64,000 nt of DNA from Clostridia bacterium (GTDB lineage: Bacteria; Bacillota; Clostridia; Oscillospirales; CAG-272): positions 1-64,000 of the forward strand of contig JAFQEC010000018.1 of the NCBI GenBank assembly GCA_017415805.1, in the 5' to 3' direction. Positions 17,417 to 25,580 of the stretch are shown in pieces; positions within the stretch are counted from its first letter, which is position 1; each line of letters begins with the position of its first letter. Both the position numbers and the translations under genes were made by a program. The notes beneath the pieces are model-generated. The model saw only the letters and a list, made by a program, of their open reading frames with translations. It did not search any database and had not been told where the DNA came from.

Positions 17417-18796
17417 ATGCAGCTCTCAGGTGCACTGTTTTTGTTTTTGTTTTTGCCACTCTCCTTCCTTCTCGCCCTGCCCGTGCCGCGCGCCTGGCGC
17501 CCCGCCGCCCTCGCGCTGCTCTCGGCCCTCTGGTACGTGCTTGCCAATTGGCACAACCCGTGGGGCATGACGCTTGTGGCAGTCCTCGTGCTTCTCACGT
17601 CGCTGCTCGCACTCCACCCTGCGCGCAAAGGCAAGCGCGCGTGGCTTGCCCTTGGCGTGGGGCTTCCACTCGGCATTCTGGTGGCGGCACGCACCGTCAT
17701 CGAATACACCGCGCTCCCCTTTGTTTATCCCATGGGGCTCGGGTTTCTCACGCTTGGTGCGATCTCGGTGGCTGTTGACGCCTACCGCGGCGACACCGAG
17801 CGCCGACCCGTGCCGGAGACCGCGGGCTATCTGCTCTTTTTCCCTGCTCTTACCATGGGCCCCGTGCTGCGCCACAAGGATTTTGTAGCCGCACCGCGCA
17901 CCGTTTGCTTTTCCCTTTCCGATTTTTGCTTGGGCATCCGCCTTTATATGGCAGGATTTATCAAGCGGCTTGTCGCGGCGGCCACACTCTACCGCGCGCT
18001 GGAGCAGATCCTCGGCTACGCAGACAGCCTCCCCTTGATCGCGCTGCTTTTTCTCTTACCGTTTGCCTACTTTTTCTTTTATTTCTTTGTATCGGGCAGC
18101 TCGGATCTGGCGCGCGGCGTTTCCGCCATGTACGGGGTGCGCACACAGGACGAGCTCTCCATGCTCACAGCCACCTCTCCCGACCGCATGCTCACAGGGG
18201 CTCTGGGCTCCTTGCATGCGTATCTCACGGATTATGTCGGCACTCCCCTTCGCCGCCTTTGCGGTCGCGCAGGTCAGCCGATCGCGGCGCTTGCCACGGT
18301 TGCGCTGACGGTCCTGTTCTTCCGCACGCGCGCAGAGCTTTTGCTGCTCGCACTCCCCCTTTTGCTCTCGGCTGTACTGAGCGCAAGGGGTGCGCATGCA
18401 CAGCGCCGTATCACACGCATCCTCTTGTGTGTGCTTTCGGCAATCTTGTGCGCGGGGCTGATGCTGGCTCTCCTGTTTGATACACCGTTCTCGCTCTTTT
18501 CTCTCTTCGGCGCGCCGCTCTCGGAATCCGCACACTTCCTGTATTATGTCTTTGGATCGGTCTCAAGCACACGCTATCTTATTTTGAGCACGTGCCTGCT
18601 GGTATGCTATCTGATCGCAACACGCCTTGCGCCGCACACAAAAAGGGGGCGGTCTCGGTTGCGCACCGCGGCACTGCTCGCGGAATGGATACTGCTGTTC
18701 GTCGGCTTTGCGCTGGCACTGCTCTATTTTATGCCTCAATTCCCGCAATATGCCGATCATCTCGCCCCGTCACCGCTGATTTTGGGAGGTGCCTGA
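17417..18796 (+). CDS. divergent MBOAT-family membrane protein (AlgI-like)
   Basis: 459 residues, about ten hydrophobic segments. AlgI-type landmarks align in order: MGLGFLTLGAISVAVDAYRG (about 106-125), FFPALTMGPVLRHKDF (141-156), FCLGIRLYMAGFIKRL (170-185), SGSSDLARGVSAMYG (226-240) and SLHAYLTDYVGTPLRR (265-280) carrying the first conserved His (His267). The second invariant His, normally in a W-H-G motif about 40-60 residues later, is not visible. MBOATs of this class transfer acetyl groups across the membrane to exported glycans together with AlgX/AlgJ/DltD partners, and such a partner follows directly. ATG 17417 has AGGAG 6 nt upstream; the longer frame from 17309 is not used. Confidence 0.82.
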   Translation: MQLSGALFLFLFLPLSFLLALPVPRAWRPAALALLSALWYVLANWHNPWGMTLVAVLVLLTSLLALHPARKGKRAWLALGVGLPLGILVAARTVIEYTALPFVYPMGLGFLTLGAISVAVDAYRGDTERRPVPETAGYLLFFPALTMGPVLRHKDFVAAPRTVCFSLSDFCLGIRLYMAGFIKRLVAAATLYRALEQILGYADSLPLIALLFLLPFAYFFFYFFVSGSSDLARGVSAMYGVRTQDELSMLTATSPDRMLTGALGSLHAYLTDYVGTPLRRLCGRAGQPIAALATVALTVLFFRTRAELLLLALPLLLSAVLSARGAHAQRRITRILLCVLSAILCAGLMLALLFDTPFSLFSLFGAPLSESAHFLYYVFGSVSSTRYLILSTCLLVCYLIATRLAPHTKRGRSRLRTAALLAEWILLFVGFALALLYFMPQFPQYADHLAPSPLILGGA

Positions 18797-19912
18797 ATGG
18801 AAAACACACAAGCAAAGCAACCGCTTCTTCCCCTGATCTTTTGCGTGCTCTTCATCGGCGTGGTGCTCAGCTGCTCGGTCTTTTTCCTCACGCACACCTT
18901 CATTCAGCCAAGCGGCGCCGAATCCGAGCAGTGCTATGACGGAAGTGCGATCGAGGGGGATTCCTTCTTTGCGCGCTTTCGCCGTGCGGTCTATCAAAAC
19001 GAGTCTCTGCTCTCCTTTATCAGCGAGTGTGAGTACCGCGTGCTGAACACTGTGAACAGCTCTGACGTTCTTGTGGGCAAGGAGGATTTTCTCTTTGCCA
19101 CAGACGACCCCGAAACGGGCTATAGCTATTTACAGGATTACATCGGAAAGGCGACCTTCACCGAGGAGGAATCGGCCGCGATCCTCGCGGAGCTGCAGCG
19201 CAGGCGGGCATTTTATGAGCAAAAGGGGGCAGAATACCTTTTGGTGGTGCTTCCGAACGCCCAGACCGTATACAGTGAATACATGCCCGGTTATCTGGGC
19301 AACATCCACCCCGACACGCGTCTTGCGGTTCTGGAGCGCTATCTGAAGCAAAACGGCTATGCCTCGTTTGTCAATCCCACCGAGGAGCTTGAGCGCCACA
19401 AATCCGACGGCGTGCTTTACAACAACACCGAAAACTCCCTCAACGCGCGTGGCTTGTATTATGTGTATCTCTCGATCTGCTCCCGCTTTGACAACGAGGT
19501 TCTGCAACACATCACTCCCATTTCGCGCGCACGCCTAAGCTTCTTTGAGCACCGCACCGCAGGCAAGGACATCGCGCGACGCGTGGGCCTTTCCGACGTG
19601 GTGCAAAACCGCACCGTCTCGCTCTCGGGTGACACCCAGCTGCGCTACCGCTATCTCTTCAACACGGGGCTTTGCTCCAAGACCGTTAAAATGGATTACA
19701 GCATGGATCAGATCGACTCCCCCTCGCTTTTGCTGCAATTCACGGGAACGTGGGAGCGCTCGCAGATCGAGCCCTTCTTTTCCAACACCTTTACAACCGT
19801 TACCTATCAAACAAATCTGGAGCAAAATGACGCCATTTATGAGAGAGCAACCCCCTCGGTGGTGATCCAGTTTTTGTACGAAAACGAGCTTTCACTGCTC
19901 CTGCCGCAATAA
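18797..19912 (+). CDS. AlgX/AlgJ-like SGNH-fold partner with substituted catalytic residues
   Basis: 371 residues. An N-terminal signal anchor (about 10-32) is followed by an AlgX/AlgJ-like domain: VLVGKEDFLFA (91-101), LLVVLPNAQTVYSEYMP (148-164), and a C-terminal PSVVIQFLYENEL. The catalytic Asp-Thr-His-Trp motif appears as Thr-Glu-Asn-Ser-Leu (Glu212, Ser214), and the nucleophile position (usual DSF) reads TGTW (about 316-319) before IEPFFSNTFTTVTY. The fold is therefore kept while the Ser, Asp and His appear replaced. It starts directly at the MBOAT stop, with GGGAGGTG as RBS. A non-catalytic glycan-binding or scaffold role is possible; a misaligned triad is the alternative. Confidence 0.75.
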   Translation: MENTQAKQPLLPLIFCVLFIGVVLSCSVFFLTHTFIQPSGAESEQCYDGSAIEGDSFFARFRRAVYQNESLLSFISECEYRVLNTVNSSDVLVGKEDFLFATDDPETGYSYLQDYIGKATFTEEESAAILAELQRRRAFYEQKGAEYLLVVLPNAQTVYSEYMPGYLGNIHPDTRLAVLERYLKQNGYASFVNPTEELERHKSDGVLYNNTENSLNARGLYYVYLSICSRFDNEVLQHITPISRARLSFFEHRTAGKDIARRVGLSDVVQNRTVSLSGDTQLRYRYLFNTGLCSKTVKMDYSMDQIDSPSLLLQFTGTWERSQIEPFFSNTFTTVTYQTNLEQNDAIYERATPSVVIQFLYENELSLLLPQ

Positions 19913-19923
19913 AAGGAGGAACT

Positions 19924-20598
19924 ATGGCACACTGGCTGGATACGGTGTGCGCGGACTTCGATTACGCCATTCTCTCGGCCATCCGCGCCTTCGCCCAAGC
20001 AACAAACGGCATTTTCACAACGCCCATGCACGTGGTCAGCTTTTTGGCACACGACGGCATTTGCATGATCCTGCTGGGGCTCCTGCTCCTTTGCTTCCGC
20101 AAGACGCGGCGCACAGGGCTTTGCGTATGCGGCGCGATCCTCGTCGGCGCCCTGATCACCAACGTGGCACTCAAAAACATCGTGGCGCGTCCGCGCCCCT
20201 ATGCCGACACCGCAAGGCTTTATTATGAATGGTGGCAAAGCGTAGGCGCACCGCTGGAAAGCGACCTTTCCTTTCCCTCGGGGCACACCACCGCAACCAT
20301 GGCGGCCATGAGCGGTATTTTTCTCACCACCAAAAAGAAATACAGCTGGACGGTCTATATTTTCGTGGCGCTGATGGGCTTCTCGCGCATGTATTTGATG
20401 GTACACTATCCCACCGACGTGCTGGGCGGACTGCTCGCGGGTGCGATCGGCGCGATTTTGTCGTATCTTGCGGTGCGCGTCATCTGGATGTGGATCGAGG
20501 CGCATCAAGACAATCGTTTCTGCCGGTTCGTGCGGAGCTTTGACCCGATCGAGGCTCTGCGTGCACGGCGCGCGGCCAAGCGTGCAAGCAACAAATAA
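19924..20598 (+). CDS. PAP2-family membrane phosphatase
   Basis: 224 residues with about six membrane segments and all three PAP2 signatures: KNIVARPRPY (about 82-91), FPSGHTT (about 118-124) and SRMYLMVHYPTDV (about 153-165), including both catalytic His. Family members dephosphorylate undecaprenyl pyrophosphate, phosphatidylglycerol phosphate or phosphatidate on the outer membrane face. It is third in the operon after the MBOAT/AlgX-like pair, 11 nt downstream, with AAAGGAGG as RBS. The context suggests lipid-carrier recycling for an envelope glycan pathway, which is inference. Confidence 0.9.
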   Translation: MAHWLDTVCADFDYAILSAIRAFAQATNGIFTTPMHVVSFLAHDGICMILLGLLLLCFRKTRRTGLCVCGAILVGALITNVALKNIVARPRPYADTARLYYEWWQSVGAPLESDLSFPSGHTTATMAAMSGIFLTTKKKYSWTVYIFVALMGFSRMYLMVHYPTDVLGGLLAGAIGAILSYLAVRVIWMWIEAHQDNRFCRFVRSFDPIEALRARRAAKRASNK

Positions 20599-20604
20599 GA
20601 CTGA

Positions 20605-20643
20605 AACGGGGTGCGGAAACTGCGGTTTTCGCACCCCGTTTTG
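20605..20643 (+). terminator. terminator of the MBOAT-PAP2 operon
   Basis: A 16-bp stem with one G-T pair, starting AACGGGGTGCG, around a TGCG tetraloop and ending in a T4 run, 7 nt after the PAP2 stop. Confidence 0.92.
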
Positions 20644-20686
20644 CGCGCTCGCGCGCACTTGTATGTAAAGAATTTTTACGCAGGTC

Positions 20687-20715
20687 TTGTCTCGCGCGCG
20701 AAAATGTGTTATAAT
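20687..20715 (+). promoter_or_regulatory. sigma-A promoter for plsY operon
   Basis: TTGTCT (20687-20692), 17-nt spacer ending in TGTGT, perfect TATAAT (20710-20715); the ATG is 49 nt downstream. Confidence 0.9.
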
Positions 20716-20764
20716 ACATTTATCATGGGGGAATGTTCCCATGTGAAAATACGGAGGTATCTAT

Positions 20765-21580
20765 ATGACCTTTCAACACTTTTTGATCTGGGGTATTCAC
20801 GAGGCCTTTGATAACGGATTGCTACGTACGGTCCTCGCACGCGGTTCCTTTGGCGAGGTGGGTCGCGCCGCACTCATCGGCTGCGCCTTTGCGCTTTGCA
20901 TCATTCTGCCCTATCTGCTGGGCAGTGTCAACTTTGCACTGGTGATCTCGCGCGTGTTCTACCACGACGATATCCGCAAACACGGCAGCGGTAACGCGGG
21001 CGCTACCAACATGTGGCGCACCTACGGCTTCGGCGCATTTGCCGCATCCTTCCTGTGTGACGGCTTCAAGGGCGTGGTCTCGATCCTGTTTGCCTGCCTT
21101 GTATTCGGCCACCCCGAAGCCGAAGGTCTCTTCTTTTTGCAGGTCACCGCGTGTTACCTTGCCATGTTCTTCTGCATCATCGGGCACGTGTTCCCCTGCT
21201 TCTCGCACTTCCGCGGCGGCAAGGGTATTGCCACCGTTGCACTGTGCATCGTTGTACTCAACCCGGCAGCCTTTGTGCTCCTGTTCCCGCTTTACATCGT
21301 GCTGGTGGCCCTCACACGCTACATCTCGTTCGGCTCGGTGGTCTGCATCCTGCTTTATCCGTTGGTCGTTTCCGCACTGGACGGCATGACCGCGCACTAC
21401 GGTGTCAACACCATCTTCGCATTTCTGATCGCCATGCTCATCACCTGGTGCCACCGCGAAAACATCAAGCGCATCATGAACCGCACCGAGCGCAAGCTCA
21501 CCTTCGGCAAGAAAAAAGCGGCCGCGGCCACATCCGAGACGCCAAGCGCCGCATCGGAAGCCGATGAGGAGCAGGCGTGA
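20765..21580 (+). CDS. plsY: glycerol-3-phosphate acyltransferase PlsY
   Basis: 271 residues, a polytopic membrane protein. Seen: LPYLLGSVNFALVISR, then HGSGNAGATNMWRTYG (usual SGNPGATN) and GHVFPCFSHFRGGKGIAT, the acyl-phosphate and G3P binding loops. PlsY transfers acyl groups from acyl-phosphate to glycerol-3-phosphate in the first step of phospholipid synthesis. It is longer than the usual ~200 residues: about 35 extra at the N-terminus including an additional hydrophobic stretch, and an Ala/Glu-rich tail after residue 245. CGGAGG lies upstream of the ATG. The stop overlaps the next gene (GTGA). Confidence 0.93.
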   Translation: MTFQHFLIWGIHEAFDNGLLRTVLARGSFGEVGRAALIGCAFALCIILPYLLGSVNFALVISRVFYHDDIRKHGSGNAGATNMWRTYGFGAFAASFLCDGFKGVVSILFACLVFGHPEAEGLFFLQVTACYLAMFFCIIGHVFPCFSHFRGGKGIATVALCIVVLNPAAFVLLFPLYIVLVALTRYISFGSVVCILLYPLVVSALDGMTAHYGVNTIFAFLIAMLITWCHRENIKRIMNRTERKLTFGKKKAAAATSETPSAASEADEEQA

Positions 21581-22734
21581 GAGTCTATACCGATATGGCG
21601 GCACTGTGCATGCTGGCCGCCCGCACCGAAACGCTAAAAAAAGTCGTCTTTTCCCGCCCCGTTGACGGGGAAATCACGCGCGCCACGGGCGTGCTCTGCC
21701 GCGTAGGCGGGCAGGTGGTGCTACAAATCGAAACCCTGCACAGCGACCACAAGGCCACGCACGAGAACCTCTCGCTCACCCGCGAGACCGAGGAGCTGCT
21801 GGCCGCGCGCATTCCGCGCTTTGCCCAGGTGAATCTGCTCACAAGCGCAGGAGATTGCGAATGCCGCCACAGCAAAAAGGGCGTGGTGGTTTTGTTGGGC
21901 GCGGACAAGCTTCGCCGCCGTCTGGAGGCAGGTGCAGAAACCGTGCACATTGGCGGCAATAACAAGGAAAAGCAATACATTCTCTCGGGCAAGGAGCCCT
22001 TTTTGCAGCTGCTGAAGGTCTCGGACGCGAACGGTCGCGTTTACGATCGCCGTGGCGCGAAGTTCCGTCAAATCAACCGCTTTTTGGAGCTCATCCGCGA
22101 CGTGCAGCCCGCACTCCCCGAGGGCAAATTGCGCATTGTGGATCTGTGCTGCGGCAAAAGCTATCTTTCCTTTGCCGTTTACCATTATTTCGCAAATATC
22201 CTCGGGCGCGAGGTCTCGATGACGGGTGTGGATCTCAAGAGCGACGTCATTGATTACTGCAACAACGTGGCGCAAAAATGCGGTTTTTCGGGACTGGAAT
22301 TTCTCTGCGGCAACGTGGCAAAATACGAATCCGCGGACAAACCCGATCTCGTGGTCTCGCTCCACGCCTGTGACACGGCAACCGACCTTGTGCTGGGCAA
22401 GGCTATGGCCTGGGGCGCACGCGTCATTCTCTCTACCCCCTGCTGCCACCACGAGCTCAATCACACGCTGAATTGCCCCGCGCTGGACTTCGTTGCCGAG
22501 CATTCGATGCTGCGCCAAAAGCTCTGCGATGCCGCGACCGACGCCCTGCGCCTTAAGCTCCTGGAATCCAACGGCTACGACGTGGCAGCACTGGAGCTGA
22601 TCGACCCCGATGACACCCCCAAGAACATTATGCTGCGCGCCCTGCGCCGTGCCGACGCCGATGCCGACACCGAGGCAAAACGCCGCGCCCGTGCCGAATA
22701 CGAGGCCGCACGCGCCTTCTTGCTTGGGAATTAA
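21577..22734 (+). CDS. class I SAM-dependent methyltransferase (PF13679-like)
   Basis: 385 residues. An N-terminal domain of about 185 residues contains HIGGNNKEKQYILSG. A Rossmann-type methyltransferase domain follows with SAM loop VDLCCGKSYLSFAVYHYF (about 189-206), acidic strand VDLKSDVIDYC, and a D-TATDLVLGKAM/STPCCHHEL region that could bind the substrate. PF13679 proteins are putative nucleic-acid or protein methyltransferases; the substrate is unknown. The GTG start overlaps the plsY stop by 4 nt with AGGAG upstream. Being next to ttcA, an RNA-modification role is possible but unproven. Confidence 0.8.
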   Translation: MRVYTDMAALCMLAARTETLKKVVFSRPVDGEITRATGVLCRVGGQVVLQIETLHSDHKATHENLSLTRETEELLAARIPRFAQVNLLTSAGDCECRHSKKGVVVLLGADKLRRRLEAGAETVHIGGNNKEKQYILSGKEPFLQLLKVSDANGRVYDRRGAKFRQINRFLELIRDVQPALPEGKLRIVDLCCGKSYLSFAVYHYFANILGREVSMTGVDLKSDVIDYCNNVAQKCGFSGLEFLCGNVAKYESADKPDLVVSLHACDTATDLVLGKAMAWGARVILSTPCCHHELNHTLNCPALDFVAEHSMLRQKLCDAATDALRLKLLESNGYDVAALELIDPDDTPKNIMLRALRRADADADTEAKRRARAEYEAARAFLLGN

Positions 22735-22746
22735 GGGGGAAACGGT

Positions 22747-23517
22747 ATGGAATTACGCCGTATTTTGAGCTACGCCCGCCGCGCGGTGGACGACTACCAA
22801 ATGATCGAAGAGGGCGACCGTATCGCGGTGGGCATCTCGGGCGGAAAGGACTCGCTCGCGCTGCTCTGCGCCCTCGCGGGGCTTCGCCGCTTTTACGCCA
22901 AGCGCTTTGAGCTGATGGCCATCACCATTGATATGGGCTTTCCAACGCCCGTGGACTACGCGCCCATTGAGGCGCTGTGCCGTGAGCTGGACGTACCCTA
23001 TCACATCAAAAAGACCGATATTGCCACCATTATTTTTGACATCCGCAAGGAAAAAAGCCCCTGCGCGCTGTGCTCCAAGATGCGCCGGGGTGTGCTGCAC
23101 AACACCGCGCGGGAGCTCGGGTGCAACACCGTGGCACTGGGACATCACTTTGACGACGTGGTGAATACCTTTATGCTCAACCTCTTTTACGAGGGGCGGC
23201 TTGGGTGCTTTGAGCCGATCTCGTATCTCGACCGCGCCAAGGTCAAGATCATTCGGCCTCTCTTATACATGCCCGAAAAGGATGTACGCTACTTCGCCAA
23301 GCGCGAAGAGCTGCCCGTGATCGCCTCTCCCTGCCCCGCCGACGGGAACACCGAGCGCGCGAATATGGAAAAGCTGATGATGGATCTGGAGAAGATGAGC
23401 AAGGGGCTTCGCCAGCGTGTGTTTTGCGCCATCCAGAAGGGCGAGATCGACGGCTTCCGTCGCTTCCCCAAGCGTCCGCCCCGCTTGGCGATCCCCGACG
23501 AGGGCGACAAGCAATGA
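22747..23517 (+). CDS. ttcA: TtcA-family tRNA 2-thiolation protein
   Basis: 256 residues: PP-loop GISGGKDS (about 29-36), the CxxC of Fe-S TtcA enzymes in CALCSKMRRG (about 104-113), GHHFDDVVNTFMLNLFY, and a third Cys in ASPCPADG that can complete the cluster site. TtcA adenylates and thiolates C32 of tRNA using a [4Fe-4S] cluster. Length and motif order agree with the family, although Firmicute homologues may modify other positions. GGGGGAAACGGT precedes the ATG, 12 nt after the methyltransferase stop; last gene of the operon. Confidence 0.87.
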   Translation: MELRRILSYARRAVDDYQMIEEGDRIAVGISGGKDSLALLCALAGLRRFYAKRFELMAITIDMGFPTPVDYAPIEALCRELDVPYHIKKTDIATIIFDIRKEKSPCALCSKMRRGVLHNTARELGCNTVALGHHFDDVVNTFMLNLFYEGRLGCFEPISYLDRAKVKIIRPLLYMPEKDVRYFAKREELPVIASPCPADGNTERANMEKLMMDLEKMSKGLRQRVFCAIQKGEIDGFRRFPKRPPRLAIPDEGDKQ

Positions 23518-23528
23518 TGCAAAAGAAA

Positions 23529-23560
23529 AATGCCACAGACTGCTGTCTGTGGCATTTTTT
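23529..23560. terminator. bidirectional terminator between ttcA and the HAD gene
   Basis: A 12-bp stem (AATGCCACAGAC and complement) with a TGCT loop, A-rich on the left and T6 on the right. The HAD stop codon (23559-23561) lies in the T tract. Confidence 0.92.
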
Positions 23561-24269
23561 ATGCGTTTTGCTCCACGAATCGCAAAAGATCGTCAAAGCC
23601 GCCCTGCGGATAGGCCGAGAGGTCAAGCCCCTCTTTGTTGATCAGACAACGCGGCATTAAGAACACCTGCATCCCCGCGGCGCGGGCCGCCTCCATATCC
23701 TCGCTCACGTTGTTGCCCACCATCAGGCAGTCGGCAGGGTCGAGCGAGAGACGCCGACAAAGCTCGGTGTAATACATGGGATTGGGCTTGGCGTAATTGA
23801 AGTTTTCATAAGTGGTGACAAGGAGAAAATCCTCGCGCGAGAGCCCCGCCCACTCGATGCGCTGCTTTGTGGCGATCGACGGGAACAGCGGATTGGTGGC
23901 CAGCACAAGCCTCAACCCCTTTTCCTTCAGGGCGCGCACGGCCCGTGCGGCATCGGGGTCGCACACGCAAGCATCCTTTGCGCGCGCGAAGTCCACGTGG
24001 TAAAATTCATCAAAATAACGCTCGTGCTCGGCTACGGCATCCCCGAACACGCCCCTGAAATAATCCCAGAAGGCCTGCTCGTTGGTGCGTGTGCCGTCAT
24101 TGCGCACCATGCACTTGGTGCCGTTCCAGATCTCGGCGGTCAGCGTGGAGGGATCGTAGCCATGGGGCTGCATCCACTGCGTGAGGTAGCCGAAATAGGT
24201 TTTCATAAAAAGCCCCTCGTCCATCGGGAGCAGGGTGCCATCCAGGTCAAAGAAAACCGCGCGGATCAT
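23559..24269 (-). CDS. HAD-superfamily hydrolase
   Basis: 236 residues with the four HAD motifs: DLDGT at 8-12 (nucleophile Asp8), LATNP (motif II, about 121), Lys in YAKPNP (motif III), and MVGNNVSEDMEAA (motif IV, about 180-192). A helical C1-type cap lies between motifs I and II. This pattern fits phosphoglycolate-phosphatase-like small-molecule phosphatases; the substrate cannot be inferred. RBS AAAAGGAGAAAGC precedes the ATG. Probably monocistronic. Confidence 0.88.
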   Translation of the reverse strand: MIRAVFFDLDGTLLPMDEGLFMKTYFGYLTQWMQPHGYDPSTLTAEIWNGTKCMVRNDGTRTNEQAFWDYFRGVFGDAVAEHERYFDEFYHVDFARAKDACVCDPDAARAVRALKEKGLRLVLATNPLFPSIATKQRIEWAGLSREDFLLVTTYENFNYAKPNPMYYTELCRRLSLDPADCLMVGNNVSEDMEAARAAGMQVFLMPRCLINKEGLDLSAYPQGGFDDLLRFVEQNA

Positions 24270-24353
24270 GCTTTCTCCTTTTCCAACTTTTAGATTTGAT
24301 TTTTCCGAATTCCGAGATCTTAATTTCTAATTTTTCGCAAAGAACCGTTCAAA

Positions 24354-24860
24354 TCACTCCGAAACGATCTCCATGGTCTCGATCACAACAGGGGTCATGG
24401 GCACATCCTGCATATAAAAGCCGTAATTGCCCGTTTCCACACTCGCGATCCGATCAATAATCTCGTCACCCTCGATGACCTTGCCAAAGCCTGCGTACTG
24501 CCCGTCCAGATGGGGCGCGGCCGCGTGCATCACAAAAAACTGCGAGGAAGCGGAGTTGGGATCGCTCGTGCGCGCCATGGACAGCACACCGCGTGTGTGG
24601 CGCAGTGTATTGGTGCGACAGCCGTTGGCGGCAAATTCGCCGCGAATGGCGGTCGTTTCCTTATGCTCCATTTCCTCGGTGTAGCCACCGCCCTGCAGCA
24701 TAAAGCCACGGATCACGCGGTGAAAGATCAGGCCGTCAAAAAAATTCTTCTTGATCAGCGACAGGAAATTGGCAACCGTGAGGGGTGCCTGCTCGGGATA
24801 GAGCTCGGCGGTCATAGTGCCGTAATTCTTTACATGAATCTTAATAATGGGGTGGTTCAT
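24354..24860 (-). CDS. cyclophilin-type peptidyl-prolyl cis-trans isomerase
   Basis: 168 residues, cytosolic (no signal peptide). Cyclophilin landmarks: FHRVIRGFMLQGG (catalytic Arg in FHRV, about 46-58), GVLSMAR, ASSQFFVM (about 104-111) and LDGQYAGFGKV. The usual core Trp is replaced in this small bacterial class. It catalyses X-Pro isomerisation during folding. AAAAGGAG lies 7 nt upstream of the ATG. It is followed by a short gap and the HAD gene on the same strand. Confidence 0.94.
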   Translation of the reverse strand: MNHPIIKIHVKNYGTMTAELYPEQAPLTVANFLSLIKKNFFDGLIFHRVIRGFMLQGGGYTEEMEHKETTAIRGEFAANGCRTNTLRHTRGVLSMARTSDPNSASSQFFVMHAAAPHLDGQYAGFGKVIEGDEIIDRIASVETGNYGFYMQDVPMTPVVIETMEIVSE

Positions 24861-24948
24861 CGTTCTTCTCCTTTTTCATATTTACAGTGCCGGGGCGCGT
24901 CCGCCGCAGCTCACGGCAGGCGTCTTGTTTTTTCTCTGCGCAAAACAG

Positions 24949-25332
24949 TCAAGCACGATCTTCCTCGCGGCCATATGCCAGTGCAAACAGCTCTGCCGCA
25001 CGGGTCATATTACCCGAAAGATGCAGGTAGCCAAACAGCGCCTCCATACCCGTTGCCGCGCGATATTCCGCAACCGTTGCGTGCTTGGGCGTGCCCGTGT
25101 GGCCGATATTGCGCCCGCGGCGAAAGACCGCCTGCTCCTGCTCGGTGAGATGGGGCGCAAGGCGCTCCATGGCGCGTGCCTGCATGGGGGCGCGCACATA
25201 ATCCAGCGCGTGCGCATTGAGCGACTTGGAGGAGGAGTAGCCCTCTTGCACCAGGTGCTCGCGCACCAAAAGCTCCAGCACCGCATCACCGAGGTACGCC
25301 AGCGCCGTGGTACTGACCGTATGCAGATCCAT
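24949..25332 (-). CDS. mrnC: Mini-ribonuclease 3
   Basis: 127 residues, an RNase III catalytic domain without a dsRNA-binding domain. Seen: LAYLGDAVLELLVREHL (about 9-25, catalytic acidic residues), ARAMERLAPHLTEQEQAVFRRGRN and a C-terminal EALFGYLHLSGN. MrnC processes 23S rRNA ends in Firmicutes. Start ATG 25332 is chosen because GAAAGGA is 7-8 nt upstream; the ATG at 25341 directly abuts that site. It is usually found next to cysS or rlmB; here it is separate, with its own promoter. Confidence 0.92.
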   Translation of the reverse strand: MDLHTVSTTALAYLGDAVLELLVREHLVQEGYSSSKSLNAHALDYVRAPMQARAMERLAPHLTEQEQAVFRRGRNIGHTGTPKHATVAEYRAATGMEALFGYLHLSGNMTRAAELFALAYGREEDRA

Positions 25333-25415
25333 TCTGTCCATCCTTTCGATCGGCCCTGCGCGATGCCCGGTTTTGCCGTTAAGCGTTTGCGCAAGCCATA
25401 AAATACCGTATCCTA

Positions 25416-25444
25416 ATGATACCACAACAGGGCGTGTTTGGCAA
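25416..25444 (-). promoter_or_regulatory. sigma-A promoter for mrnC
   Basis: Minus-strand TTGCCA (25439-25444) and TATCAT (25416-25421), 17-nt spacing ending in TGTGG. Confidence 0.7.
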
Positions 25445-25539
25445 GCCATGATCACACATTTTTCATAAAAATCGGATTTTTTCGCACTCCCACCATCGGC
25501 ATCGGTCGGGCGTGTTTGGCGGCGCGCGCATCCGCATAA

Positions 25540-25577
25540 AGCACCGCCCACTCCCTCAACGGGGAGTGGGCGGTGCT
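25540..25577 (-). terminator. large hairpin terminator after the small lipoprotein gene
   Basis: A 17-bp GC-rich stem (AGCACCGCCCACTCCC...) around a 4-nt loop directly follows the stop at 25581. The T-tract is short (TTTATG), so the call rests mainly on stem strength. Confidence 0.75.
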
Positions 25578-25580
25578 GCT

